Shown here piece after piece: positions 1 through 10,463 of a stretch of DNA of 63,624 bases. The stretch lies in assembly GCA_959027945.1 (NCBI GenBank), contig CAUFRO010000007.1:1-63624 (forward strand). Direction: 5' to 3'. The notes beneath the pieces were generated by a model. The model was not told the DNA's origin, searched no databases, and saw only the letters and a program-made list of their open reading frames with translations. A program made the translations under genes and the position numbers. The stretch's first letter is position 1, and the number at the start of each line of letters is the position of its first letter. This DNA comes from an uncultured Collinsella sp. (GTDB lineage: Bacteria; Actinomycetota; Coriobacteriia; Coriobacteriales; Coriobacteriaceae).

Positions 1-246
1 GTATCCATCGAGATTCATATTTCACTCACATTGTTTACGCAGGTAAAGTGCGTGGAGTCGCCTGGGCTTGGCAGAGGGGCGGCGAAATATATTAAGTTTG
101 CTGCTCTACAGTCCTGCGCAAGACGGAAAGCACATTAAGTGCTTTCCTTTGCGTGCGGAACTCGCGACAAACTTAATATATTTCGCCGCCCCTCTGCCAA
201 GCTCGGGAGACGACACGTTGATGTCTGCTTAACTCTGCTCGCTCAG
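1..246. other. Intergenic region with a long inverted repeat
   Basis: No convincing gene is seen. Most of the stretch is a long palindromic element (61-207, described separately) lying past the 3' end of the minus-strand histidine phosphatase. The first 60 bases show nothing I recognise. Confidence 0.6.
61..207 (+). repeat. Long inverted repeat element, family R1, copy A
   Basis: Arms 66-100 and 168-202 are perfectly complementary over 35 bp and extend to 61-207 with wobble pairs. The 67-nt core (101-167) holds AGTCCTG, an inner hairpin GGAAAGCAC/GTGCTTTCC closed by loop ATTAA, and GCGGAACTCGCGA. The core recurs at 17370-17436 and 28750-28813. The outer arm is unlike those of the other copies, although the inner TTAAGTTTG arm is shared with copy B. 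Confidence 0.85.
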
Positions 247-873
247 CTAATTACTTTGCTGGGGATCCACAATTTGCTGGAGGGTGAACTTGCATTGATG
301 AGACTCGCCTTCTGCTTGTGGCTTTGCCTCTTCGAAATCGAAGATCATGATGGCGCAGTTGGGGAGTTTTGTTGGGAGCTCAAAGCCCTCTGGGGCTGCG
401 GCCTTGATAAATTGGCGGCTGGCGCTGCCGTGGCTTACTGCTAGGAGGGTTTCGATGCCCTCGGAGCCTATGAGATTGGTGAGGGTGCCTACCATACGTT
501 CTTGCAGCGCGCGGCTTCCTTCTCCTCCGAAGGGGACCAAATCCTCGCCCGGATCCCAGACGTCGGTAGGCAATGCGTCGTGGGGACCTTCCTCGAAGGT
601 TCCATAGCAGCGCTCGATGATGCCTTCGCAGGGCTCAACCGCGGCGTCCGGACCGAGGAGCTCGCATGCGACGAGACTTGCCGTGGCCATGGCTCGGCCC
701 AAAGGGGAGGAGACCACTTTGTCGGGGACGACGCCGTGGGCTTTGAGCCATGCGGCTGCCATCCCGGCTTGCTGACGGCCTAAGTCGGTGAGCGGTGAAT
801 CGCAGCGGCCCTGGACCAGCTTTTTGACGTTGAACTCCGTCTGACCGTGGCGGAGTAGATACAGCTTCTTCAT
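247..873 (-). CDS. Histidine phosphatase family protein (phosphoglycerate mutase-like)
   Basis: A 208-residue member of the histidine phosphatase superfamily, which removes phosphate from small metabolites or proteins through a phospho-histidine. The RHG signature is at residues 8-10 (LYLLRHGQTEFN), the SSPLGRAMATA motif near 55-65, an acidic proton donor around Glu87, and the second catalytic His at about 148 (VSHGS). The length fits the family. The start is preceded by AAGGGGAGAGC. It lies 39 bp after the CDF transporter on the same strand, so the two are probably co-transcribed. The substrate cannot be told from sequence; broad-specificity phosphatase or cofactor-dependent mutase activity are both possible. 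Confidence 0.85.
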   Translation of the reverse strand: MKKLYLLRHGQTEFNVKKLVQGRCDSPLTDLGRQQAGMAAAWLKAHGVVPDKVVSSPLGRAMATASLVACELLGPDAAVEPCEGIIERCYGTFEEGPHDALPTDVWDPGEDLVPFGGEGSRALQERMVGTLTNLIGSEGIETLLAVSHGSASRQFIKAAAPEGFELPTKLPNCAIMIFDFEEAKPQAEGESHQCKFTLQQIVDPQQSN

Positions 874-912
874 GCTCTCCCCTTCTGCATAACCTGCTTT
901 GCCGGCATAGCC

Positions 913-2073
913 TTACTCGTGGGTATGCCCTACGTAGTCTTCGTCGATCGTAATCTTGGCAATCGACTTGGGATATTCCGATTCGACCCGTTGTGCCAGC
1001 GCGTGCTTTACGTCTTCGGCACTCATCTGCAGATCCGAGGGACGCACGCAGTCAAAGATCACGTTGGTGTGCGTGGGGCCCGGCACACAGCGCAAATCAT
1101 GAATCGAAAGGCGGCTATCGATCTCTTGAGCCATAGCGTTGATGCGCAAGCGCATGCTCGCCACCTTTGGATCGTCGGTCACGATGGGGTCGTAGTGAAG
1201 TGTGACAATCATGCCGTCTTCGTTCCTAAACGACTGCTCGATGTTATCGAGCGTGTCGTGACTTTCCAGCGGGCTGGCCTCGGCTGCCATCTCGGCGTGA
1301 GCGCTTGCGAACTTCCTGCCCGGGCCGTAGTCGTGAACCATCAAATCGTGAACTCCCAAAACGCCGGGATAGCTCATGATCTTGTCTCGAATGTGCTTGA
1401 CCAGCTTAGGATCGGGCGACTGACCCAAAAGCGGGCTCACCGTATCTTGAATAAGTTCAAAGCCGCTCCAGCCAATATAGGCGCCAACGGCAAGGCCAAC
1501 CCATGCGTCAAGATTGATGTGCGTCACCTGCGAAACAATTGCACATGCCAGCACGGCGCCTGTGGCAAGAACATCGTTCTTGGAATCCTGCGCGGTCGCA
1601 TGCAGTGTCTCGGACTCGATACGGTCGCCGAGCTTTTGGTTGAGCGCCGCCATCCACAGCTTAACAACCATCGAAAGCGCCAGGACTGCCACCAGGGCAA
1701 GCGAGAACTCGACAGGTTCGGGGTTGACAATACGCTCCACCGAGGACTTCACCAGTTCGATGCCAATAAGCAGCACGAGCGCCGCCACGACCAAACCCGA
1801 GAGATACTCGTAGCGACCGTGGCCGTAAGGATGCTCGGGGTCGGCCGGCTTGCTCGCCAGCTTAAAGCCCAGCACGCTCACGATATTCGAGCTGGCATCG
1901 GACAGGTTGTTCATGGCATCCGCCACAATCGAAACCGATCCCGAAACCACACCGATTGCGCCCTTCGCAGCACAAAGCGCCACATTGGCGACAATACACA
2001 CCATGCCCGCTAACGTGCCCACACGCGCACGATCGCCCTGCGCGCGCTTAACTATCCACTCGACCATCTGCAT
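913..2073 (-). CDS. Cation diffusion facilitator family transporter
   Basis: A 386-residue membrane protein of the CDF family, which exports Zn, Co, Fe or Mn in exchange for protons. About six hydrophobic segments occupy residues 20-215. The metal-site motif ADAMNNLSDA is in TM2 and HPYGHGRYEYLSG follows before TM3; a second acidic/His site appears in the TM5 region. A cytoplasmic domain (about 215-386) follows and is longer than the roughly 300-residue family norm. The start (ATGCAGATG, preceded by a G-rich stretch) could be either of two ATGs. It is followed by the histidine phosphatase. The metal is not predictable from sequence. Confidence 0.88.
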   Translation of the reverse strand: MQMVEWIVKRAQGDRARVGTLAGMVCIVANVALCAAKGAIGVVSGSVSIVADAMNNLSDASSNIVSVLGFKLASKPADPEHPYGHGRYEYLSGLVVAALVLLIGIELVKSSVERIVNPEPVEFSLALVAVLALSMVVKLWMAALNQKLGDRIESETLHATAQDSKNDVLATGAVLACAIVSQVTHINLDAWVGLAVGAYIGWSGFELIQDTVSPLLGQSPDPKLVKHIRDKIMSYPGVLGVHDLMVHDYGPGRKFASAHAEMAAEASPLESHDTLDNIEQSFRNEDGMIVTLHYDPIVTDDPKVASMRLRINAMAQEIDSRLSIHDLRCVPGPTHTNVIFDCVRPSDLQMSAEDVKHALAQRVESEYPKSIAKITIDEDYVGHTHE

Positions 2074-2149
2074 CCGCCCCCACGGTACTACCTATATATC
2101 TATTGCTCAAACGGATTGTAGTGTAGCCACTTTGTCTCCCAGATACAAA

Positions 2150-2208
2150 GAGGCCGCAGCCCGCACGGGCCACGGCCTTGGAGCATGACAAAAGAATCGT
2201 CCTTTTGT
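2150..2208 (-). terminator. Probable terminator region after the PTS EIIC gene
   Basis: A GC-rich hairpin (2155-2177, GGCCG...CGGCC type) is followed on the minus strand by CTTTGT, and a second small hairpin GACAAAAG/CTTTTGTC lies at 2186-2208. Both sit just after the EIIC stop. The second resembles a degenerate member of the GGGACA hairpin family. Confidence 0.45.
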
Positions 2209-2217
2209 CGCACAGGT

Positions 2218-3431
2218 TTATGCGCTTACTTCAGCAGCGCTCGCCACTGTTTCGGGTGAATCGGCCCCGTCTTCTGCCGCCTGTCCCTGCGCCGGCACCA
2301 CGCCAAAGCAGTAGCTCAGCGCCGCAGACACCGCAAATGCCACACCGCCGGCAACGCAGCACCACAGCAGGTTCGAGATGCCGCCCGTGGCAAAGCCAAT
2401 GACCATAAGGACATTCGTCATGCCGATGGTATAGGCCGTAACGTGGCCCACGGCCGCAACAAGGCCTCCGACGGCGCCGCCAATGGCCATGTACGTCAGG
2501 CACCTGCCATATTTAAAGCCGCAACCGTACAGCGCCGGCTCGCTTACGCCGCCAAGAATACCCGAGATTGAATAGCCCAGCATGAGCGTCTTCTCGTCCT
2601 TATCCGCAACGCGGAGCGACGCGCCAAAGGGCATGCCCCAAACGGCAAACGTTGCCATCGTCGCGGCGATCAGGATGCACGAATCCGTTCCCACACTCAT
2701 AAACTGCGCATAAGCAAGCGATAGGACAACGTTGCTGACGCCCGCGATCTTAAGGAACTCCCAACCCGCGGCAAGCCCCATGAGCGTGAGCAGCGACACG
2801 ATGCCACCGGAATTGCCAAGCATAAACATAAGCTGGCCCAACAGCATGCCCAGATAGCTGCCCGCCGGCGCCGTGATACACAGCGAAACCGGAACCATGA
2901 CAAGCATGGTCGCAAACGGAACGAACGAAAACGCCACGGCCTTAGGGATAACGCGTCGAAAGAAACACTCCACTCGCCATAGCACGGGCACCGAGATGAG
3001 AACCGGAATAACAGTCGTCGTGTAATCATTGACCGGCGCGGGAAGCAGACCATACACGGAAGTCATCGATGCCCCGTCGTCGATGCGGCATCGACGAGCT
3101 TAAGCAGATCGGGCGCAATCAATACGCCGCCCAGCATCATGCCCAGCTGCTCCGAGCAACCGAGCTGGCGGGCGGCCGCCCAACCAAGATAGATGGGCAA
3201 AAAGTAATAGCCGGCGTTATAGAGCCAACTGTAGAACAGGCGATAGATTTCGGAATCGGCAGGCCACAGGCCCAGCATGCCTTCGCCCATAATGACGGCG
3301 ACAGTGCGGAACAAAGCCGCGCAGACAATAAATGGCAGCGCCGACATCATGCTTTTGGACAGATAGTCCACCACGGCCATGGCGTTTGATGAAACCGTCG
3401 TTGCAAACGAGATGTTAGAAACTTGTGGCAT
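2218..3431 (-). pseudogene. PTS beta-glucoside-type EIIC, frameshifted
   Basis: Two adjoining reading frames together make one EIIC permease of the glucose/glucoside PTS superfamily. The 5' half (3431-3063) starts at ATG 3431 behind GGGAAAGG and runs MPQVSNISF... to LKLVDAASTTGHR-stop. The 3' half (3066-2218) continues MTSVYGLLPAPVNDYTTTVIP, exactly where EIIC proteins have the (A/T)PVNYSSTVIP segment. The break is at a run of four Gs (minus strand, about 3075-3078); a fifth G would restore ...DAASTTGASMTSVYG.... No EIIB or EIIA domain is attached. It sits 41 bp after accDA. It may be a true pseudogene, a phase-variable G-tract or a sequencing error. Confidence 0.75.
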
Positions 3432-3446
3432 GGAACGCCTTTCCCA

Positions 3447-3477
3447 ATGTGACATGCGGGCTGTCCCTTTGTCACAT
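3447..3477 (-). repeat. GGGACA-core hairpin (family R2) overlapping the accDA stop
   Basis: Inverted repeat ATGTGACA/TGTCACAT with AAAGGGACAG inside when read on the minus strand. It overlaps the accDA stop codon and lies just upstream of the EIIC ribosome binding site. It shares its core with hairpins at 17501, 44466, 44522, 47546 and 50264. Confidence 0.55.
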
Positions 3478-5182
3478 CGTGTGGTACTGACCGATTGCGC
3501 GGTACTTTTCGTAGCGGAGGTTTGTGAGGGTCGCGTCGTCGAGCCGCCCAAGCGTATCGAAGGCATCAAATGCCGAGGACATGACGGCACCGGCGATCTC
3601 CTCATGTGACAGGCCCCTATCGTCGACAACGCCGTCGATGATGCCGAGCGCCAACAGATCGGGGGCCGTGAGCTTCAGCGCCTCGGCGGCCTCATTCGCG
3701 CGCTCGGTATCCTTCCACAGGATCGACGCACAGGCCTCGGGGCTCACGACCGAATAGGCCGAGCTCGAGAGCATCAGGATGCGGTCGGCCACGGACAGCG
3801 CCAGCGCGCCACCAGAGCCGCCTTCGCCCGTCACCACCGAAACAATCGGTGTCTTAAGGCCGCTCATCTCCATGAGATTTTGGGCAATCGCCTCGCCCTG
3901 GCCGCGCTCCTCGGCACCGATGCCGCAAAACGCGCCTGAAGTATCGACCAGGCACAGAACCGGTCGACCAAACTTTTCGGCCTGGCGCATCAGGCGACGC
4001 GCTTTGCGGTAGCCCTCGGGATGCGCCATGCCAAAGTTGCGGCGCATGCGCTCTTTGGTCGTGGTGCCGCGCTCGATGGCGATGACCGTTACGGGACGTC
4101 CGTCTTTCCAGCCAATGCCAGCCACCACAGCGGCATCGTCGCCAAAGTAACGGTCGCCGTGCAGTTCCACAAATCCATCTAGGCCCAGCGAGATCATCTC
4201 ACCCGCCGTGGCGCGATCTGCCGAGCGGGTCTGCTTGACAATCTCGAGCGCGGTTTTTGGTGCCGTCGAGCGCTTGAACAAGTGTCCCAGCTTTTTGCCG
4301 CGGCGACCCGTATGCACGATCTCATGCGGTGCCCCCAGGCCGGGCGCATGCCCCTCGTGCAGCGCCAGCAGCTCGCCCACCGTGAGCGCAATCTCGCCGC
4401 GCGGAACAACGGCATCGCAAAAGCCGTGCTCCAGCAAAAACTCGGAGCGCTGGAATCCCTTGGGCAGGCGCTTGTGCATGTTCTGCTCGATCACGCGCGG
4501 GCCGGCAAATGCCGTCAGGGCATCGGGCTCGGCCAGGATAATGTCCCCCTCCATGGCAAAGCTCGCGGTTACACCTCCGGTCGTGGGGTCGGTGAGCACC
4601 GTGATATACAGGCCGCCCGCATCGCTGTGGCGCCTAACCGCCGCAGAAATCTTGGCCATCTGCATAAGCGAGGTCACGCCCTCTTGCATGCGCGCACCGC
4701 CCGAAACGGTAAAGCCGACAACTGGCAATCCCAGCTCGGTCGCATGCTCAAATGTGCGACAGATCTTCTCGCCCACCACGGAGCCCATCGAGCCCATCAT
4801 AAAGTTGGCATCCATAAAGAAGAGCGCGGTATCGCAACCGCAGATTTTGCCCCTGCCGCACACAACGGCATCGCGCTCGCCCGAACGCTCGCTCACGCTC
4901 TTGAGCTTATCGGCATAGCCGGGAAACGAGAGGAAGTCCTCCGACGCCAGATTGGCATCCCATTCCTCAAACGTGCCCTCGTCGACCGTCATGCGCATGC
5001 GCGCGCGACCGCTCACGCGAAAGTGTTTGCCGCAACGAGGGCAGACCTCAAGGTTGTCGTGTAGGCGTGCCTCATCGATCACACGGCGGCACTCCGGGCA
5101 CTTGATAAACACGTGGCGCGCGGGAAACTCGGCGCACGACTCGGTCATCGGCCCCTCAAGGACATTGACCGTCTTCGCTTTT

Positions 5183-5196
<14 letters not shown>
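3472..5196 (-). CDS. accDA: Acetyl-CoA carboxylase carboxyltransferase, fused beta-alpha subunits
   Basis: A single 574-residue chain carrying both carboxyltransferase subunits that move CO2 from carboxybiotin to acetyl-CoA, giving malonyl-CoA for fatty acid synthesis. Residues 1-285 are AccD-like with a four-Cys zinc finger (C33, C36, C52, C55) and the GGARMQEG motif. Residues about 295-574 are AccA-like (FVELHGDRYFGDD, TSGAFCGIGAEERGQ, GEGGSGGALAL). In E. coli these are separate genes, so this is a head-to-tail fusion without an intervening stop. The start overlaps the accC stop, indicating translational coupling; ATG 5190 is an alternative. It is the last biosynthetic gene of the fab operon. 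Confidence 0.93.
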
Positions 5197-6526
<1,330 letters not shown>

Positions 6527-6536
6527 GAAGCCTTCC

Positions 6537-6959
6537 TTAACTTTCGTGCATGAGTGCAAAAGACATATCGGCGCGGCAGCAAACCTCACCGTTGACGCTC
6601 GCAGTACCCGTCGCAAAGCGGAACGGCCCGCGCGCACGCGTGATGGTGCACACCAGATCAACCGTGTCGCCCGGGCGCACCGGACGCTTAAAGCGCACCT
6701 TGTCCAGACTCGTATAGAACGGCGTCGCGCCGCGCGCTTCCTCATCGCCCATCAGCAGCACGCAGCAGTTTTGGGCGAGCATCTCGCACTGAATCACGCC
6801 GGGGACCACCGGGTTTCCCGGAAAATGCCCCTGCAAAAAGTACTCGTCGCCCGTGATCGTGATCTTGCCGTGGGCCTCGTCGCCCACCAGCTCGGCCTCG
6901 TCGAGCAAAAGCATCGGTTCGCGATGCGGCAACAGTTCCTTAAGCTCTTCTTTGTTCAT
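6537..6959 (-). CDS. fabZ: 3-hydroxyacyl-ACP dehydratase FabZ
   Basis: A 140-residue hot-dog-fold dehydratase that removes water from 3-hydroxyacyl-ACP in each elongation round. The active-site helix motif QGHFPGNPVVPGVIQCEMLA carries the catalytic His and Glu. ATG 6959 (MNKEELKELLPHREPMLLLD) is chosen because AGGTG lies six bases upstream; an in-frame GTG at 6968 overlaps that site. The accB stop lies immediately upstream. No FabA or FabM is visible nearby, so unsaturated fatty acid formation must depend on FabZ itself or on genes elsewhere. Confidence 0.95.
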   Translation of the reverse strand: MNKEELKELLPHREPMLLLDEAELVGDEAHGKITITGDEYFLQGHFPGNPVVPGVIQCEMLAQNCCVLLMGDEEARGATPFYTSLDKVRFKRPVRPGDTVDLVCTITRARGPFRFATGTASVNGEVCCRADMSFALMHES

Positions 6960-6968
6960 GGATATCAC

Positions 6969-7442
6969 CTATCCGATTCTCATGAGGCAGCTGCCAAACT
7001 CCACGAGGTCGCCGTCGGCCACGCAGATCTCGAGCACCTCGCCGTCTGCCTCGGCTGTCACCTCGTTGAGAACCTTCATAGCCTCGATGATGCAGAGGGT
7101 CTCGCCGGCCTTGACCTTGGAGCCCACGCGCACAAACGGCTCGTCGCCCGGCGCTGGGGCAGCATAGAAAACGCCGACCATGGGAGCGGTCACCTCGGTG
7201 CCCTTGGGCTCCGGTGCGGCAACAGGTGTCTGCGCGGCGGGCTCCGGTGCGGCAGGCGCGACTGTGGGAGCTGCAACTGGAGCGGCCATAGCGCTCGGCA
7301 TGGGCATGGGCACGGCAACCGGCTGTGCGGCGCTCGCGCGCTCGAGTTCGACCGCGGTGCCATCGGGCTCCTCAACGCGTACGCGCGTGAGGCCGCGGTT
7401 CTCCATAACATCGGCTATCTCGGCAAGTCTTTTGGAATCCAT
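6969..7442 (-). CDS. accB: Acetyl-CoA carboxylase biotin carboxyl carrier protein
   Basis: A 157-residue BCCP that carries carboxybiotin between AccC and AccDA. An N-terminal helical part (1-38) is followed by an Ala/Pro-rich flexible linker (about 40-80) and the biotinyl domain (85-157). The biotin acceptor is Lys123 in EAMKVLNEV. It would be biotinylated by BirA, encoded divergently at the head of the same locus. It is separated from the fabF stop by only a few bases. Confidence 0.96.
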   Translation of the reverse strand: MDSKRLAEIADVMENRGLTRVRVEEPDGTAVELERASAAQPVAVPMPMPSAMAAPVAAPTVAPAAPEPAAQTPVAAPEPKGTEVTAPMVGVFYAAPAPGDEPFVRVGSKVKAGETLCIIEAMKVLNEVTAEADGEVLEICVADGDLVEFGSCLMRIG

Positions 7443-7445
7443 GCT

Positions 7446-8693
7446 CTAGCTCCTCGTATATCTACGCAGCGCGATGGCGGCGTTGTGTCCGCCAAAGCCC
7501 AGGTTGGTCGAAAGCGCCCAGGTAAGGTCGGCGCGAACCGCGCGATTGGGCGTGTAGTCAAGATCGCAGGCGGGATCGGGCGTGTGGTAGTTAATGGTCG
7601 GCGGCACCACGCCCTGCTCGAGCGCCATGGCGCAGGCCATGACCTCGATGGCGCCCGTAGCACCGATCATGTGGCCGGTCATCGACTTAGTCGACGAGAC
7701 GTGCGCGGCGCGCGCCGCGTCCTCGCCGAGCGCACGCTTAATGCCCGCCGTCTCGGACGAATCGTTGAGCTTGGTCGATGTGCCGTGGGCATTGATGTAG
7801 AGACCCTCGGAAGGCTTGACGTCGCCCTCGGTTACCGCCAGCGATATCGCGCGGGCAATGCCGGCAGCCTCGGGATCAGGACTCGTGATGTGATAGGCAT
7901 CATCGGTGTTGCCGTAGCCCACGACCTCGGCATAAATGTGCGCACCGCGCGCCTGCGCATGCTCCATGCTCTCGAGAACCAGCACGCAGGCGCCCTCGCC
8001 CATCACAAAGCCGTCGCGGTCTGCATCGAACGGGCGGCAAGCCGTCGACGGGTCAGGATTAGTGGTGAGAGCACGGCAGGATGTAAAGCCCGCAACGGCA
8101 TCGGGGATGATTGCGGCCTCGGCACCGCCGGCGAGAATCGCATCGGCATAGCCATGCTTGATGGCGCGGAACGCCTCGCCCACGGCATGGGCCGAGGTCG
8201 CGCAGGCGGTCACCACGGGCAAGGTCGGGCCCTTTGCCTTATGGCGGATTGCGATATTGCCCGAAGCCATATTGGGGATCATCATCGCGATCATATAGGG
8301 CGATGCACGGCGAGGCCCTCGATCGGCAATCGTGTGAACGTTGTCGACGAGTGTCTGCATGCCGCCCACGCCTGAACCCACGTAGACGCCCAGGCGCTCG
8401 CGATCGATGGCGCCCTCAACATCGAGGCCCGCATCGTGCATGGCCTCGTCCGACGCCGCCATCGCAAACTGAACACAGGGGTCCAGGTGCTTGGCGTCAC
8501 GCTTGCCAAAGCACTCGTTGCCGTCAAAACCCTTGACCTCGGCCGCCACCTTAACGGCAAACGCATCGGTATCGAAGTGCGTGATCGGGCCGATGCCGCA
8601 CGTGCCGGCGCACATGGCCGCCCAGGTGGCAAGCGCCGTGTTGCCGAGCGGCGATACGGCGCCGATGCCGGTGATTGCAACTCTCTGTTCCAT
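7446..8693 (-). CDS. fabF: 3-oxoacyl-ACP synthase II FabF
   Basis: A condensing enzyme of about 415 residues that extends acyl-ACP with malonyl-ACP. The nucleophile Cys164 lies in VVTACATSAHA; the two catalytic His residues are in NAHGTSTKLND and TGHMIGATG; the C-terminal GFGGHNAAI motif is intact. ATG 8693 is preferred because AGGAG lies six bases before it; ATG 8696 and an upstream start at 8711 are also open. It belongs to the fab operon between fabG and accB. Confidence 0.95.
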   Translation of the reverse strand: MEQRVAITGIGAVSPLGNTALATWAAMCAGTCGIGPITHFDTDAFAVKVAAEVKGFDGNECFGKRDAKHLDPCVQFAMAASDEAMHDAGLDVEGAIDRERLGVYVGSGVGGMQTLVDNVHTIADRGPRRASPYMIAMMIPNMASGNIAIRHKAKGPTLPVVTACATSAHAVGEAFRAIKHGYADAILAGGAEAAIIPDAVAGFTSCRALTTNPDPSTACRPFDADRDGFVMGEGACVLVLESMEHAQARGAHIYAEVVGYGNTDDAYHITSPDPEAAGIARAISLAVTEGDVKPSEGLYINAHGTSTKLNDSSETAGIKRALGEDAARAAHVSSTKSMTGHMIGATGAIEVMACAMALEQGVVPPTINYHTPDPACDLDYTPNRAVRADLTWALSTNLGFGGHNAAIALRRYTRS

Positions 8694-8732
8694 CATGGTC
8701 TCCTCATCCAAGCCGTTGTTCGGCCCTGGTTT

Positions 8733-9506
8733 CTACATCGCCATTCCGCCGTCAACGCGTACGACCTCACCCGTAATGTAGGCAGCCGCATCACTCGCTA
8801 AAAAGCGCACCACGCCGGCCACTTCCTCGGGGCGCGCCATGCGCCTCAGGGGAATCTGCTCCTCGCACGCCGCGCGCACCTTCTCCGAGAGCTTTGCCGT
8901 CATATCCGTCTCGACAAACCCGGGTGCGACCGCGTTCACTCGTACGCCGCGGGGCGCAAGCTCGCGCGCCACCGCCTTGGTAAGCCCTATCACGCCCGCC
9001 TTGGAGGCAGCGTAGTTGGCTTGCCCGGCATTGCCCATCAGGCCCACGACCGAGCTCATGTTGACGACGCAGCCGCCGCGCTGGCGCATAAAGGTCTTGG
9101 TGAGCGCGCGCGTCATATTGAATGTTCCCTTGAGATTGACATCGAGCACGCGGTCGAAGGCGTCATCGCCCATGCGCATGAGCAGGCCATCGCGGGTGAT
9201 GCCGGCGTTGTTGACGAGCGCCCAAATGGAGCCAAAGTCGTTGAGGACCGCCTCCACGCACGCGTTGACGGCAGCGGGATCGGCCACGTCGCATTGATAT
9301 GCACGTGCCGCGGCGCCAACCGCCTCGCAGGCTTCGCACGTCTCGCGCGCCGCATCGACGCTACCGGCATAGACGACGGCGATATCAAAGCCGTCCTCCG
9401 CCAGACCGACAGCGCAGGCGCGGCCGATACCCCGCGAGCCGCCCGTGACCAGTGCCACGCGACGTGAGTCGTTGCGCTCGAGCGCGCCGTTGTTCAAGTT
9501 GCCCAT
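8733..9506 (-). CDS. fabG: 3-oxoacyl-ACP reductase FabG
   Basis: A 257-residue short-chain dehydrogenase that reduces 3-oxoacyl-ACP with NADPH. The nucleotide motif TGGSRGIG is at 21-28, the NNAG motif near 99-102, and the catalytic Ser151/152, Tyr165 and Lys169 (YAASK) follow. The C-terminus ITGEVVRVDGGMAM is typical of FabG. An AAAGGA site precedes the ATG. The N-terminal dozen residues before RRVALVTGG are longer than usual. It sits between fabD and fabF. Confidence 0.95.
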   Translation of the reverse strand: MGNLNNGALERNDSRRVALVTGGSRGIGRACAVGLAEDGFDIAVVYAGSVDAARETCEACEAVGAAARAYQCDVADPAAVNACVEAVLNDFGSIWALVNNAGITRDGLLMRMGDDAFDRVLDVNLKGTFNMTRALTKTFMRQRGGCVVNMSSVVGLMGNAGQANYAASKAGVIGLTKAVARELAPRGVRVNAVAPGFVETDMTAKLSEKVRAACEEQIPLRRMARPEEVAGVVRFLASDAAAYITGEVVRVDGGMAM

Positions 9507-9536
9507 GTCATTCCTTTCGGGTTACAGCCCTGTGGA

Positions 9537-10463
9537 CTATGCGAGCTCGTCGGCAATAGCTGCGACCTGCTCGGCCGTTTCGCACGAATACACGCGAACG
9601 TCGCTCAGCGTACGCTTGACCAGGCCCGACAGCGTTTTGCCAGGGCCGACCTCAATAAACGTGTCGATGCCCTGATCCTGCAGAGTATGCAGCGTGTCGA
9701 CCCAGCGCACGGCATGGCTCACCTGGTTGACCAAGACATCCGATGCCGCTCGCGGGTCCGCCGGATAGGGCGCCGCCGTCATATTTGCCATGACCGGAAT
9801 CAACAGCGGAGATGGCGCGTGGCCGGCTTGGATATACGTCGCCAGCCCCTCAGTCGCCTCGGCCATATAGGGGCTATGAAATGCACCCGACACCGCGACT
9901 TTCATAGCGCGGCCGCCAGCCTCTTTTACGAGGACGTCGAGCTCCTGCAGTGCCTCGGGCGCTCCGGCAACAACCGTCTGCTGCGGGCTGTTGTAGTTGA
10001 CCGGCCAGCAGTCCTCGCCGGCCTGCGCAGCCAGGCCCTCGACTTGCGCCGCATCAAGCTTGATGACGGCGCGCATGCCGCCCGGATGGCGCTCGGCAGC
10101 CGCGGCCATCAGCGCCGCGCGCTCGCACACGAGCTCAAAGCCTGCTCGCGTATCGAATGCCCCCGCAAAGGTGAGCGCGGCGACCTCGCCAAGCGAAAAA
10201 CCCGCACAGGCGGCAGGTGCCACGCCGCGCTCGCGCAGGGCGGCAGCTGCTGCCAGGTCGTGCACGAACACGCAAGGCTGCGTGTTCTCGGTCTGCGAGA
10301 GCTCCTCCTTGGAGGCGCTCCGGCACTGCTCGCTCGTCCCCGGGCGCACCTCATCGGCAATGGCGAACACCTCGGCGGCCGCCGGCGATGTCTCGATCAA
10401 GTCGACGCCCATCGCGGGGTGTTGGGCACCCTGGCCGGCAAACAAAAACGCTACGCCACCCAT
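9537..10463 (-). CDS. fabD: Malonyl-CoA:ACP transacylase FabD
   Basis: An acyltransferase of about 308 residues that loads malonyl groups onto ACP. The GQGAQ motif is at 10-14, the nucleophile Ser90 in GFSLGE, the catalytic His in GAFHSPYM near 198, and EVGPGKTLSGL near the C-terminus. The start codon lies inside the fabK 3' end (out-of-frame overlap), so translation is coupled. ATG 10463 is preferred over GTG 10469 because AAGGG lies nine bases before the ATG. Confidence 0.95.
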   Translation of the reverse strand: MGGVAFLFAGQGAQHPAMGVDLIETSPAAAEVFAIADEVRPGTSEQCRSASKEELSQTENTQPCVFVHDLAAAAALRERGVAPAACAGFSLGEVAALTFAGAFDTRAGFELVCERAALMAAAAERHPGGMRAVIKLDAAQVEGLAAQAGEDCWPVNYNSPQQTVVAGAPEALQELDVLVKEAGGRAMKVAVSGAFHSPYMAEATEGLATYIQAGHAPSPLLIPVMANMTAAPYPADPRAASDVLVNQVSHAVRWVDTLHTLQDQGIDTFIEVGPGKTLSGLVKRTLSDVRVYSCETAEQVAAIADELA

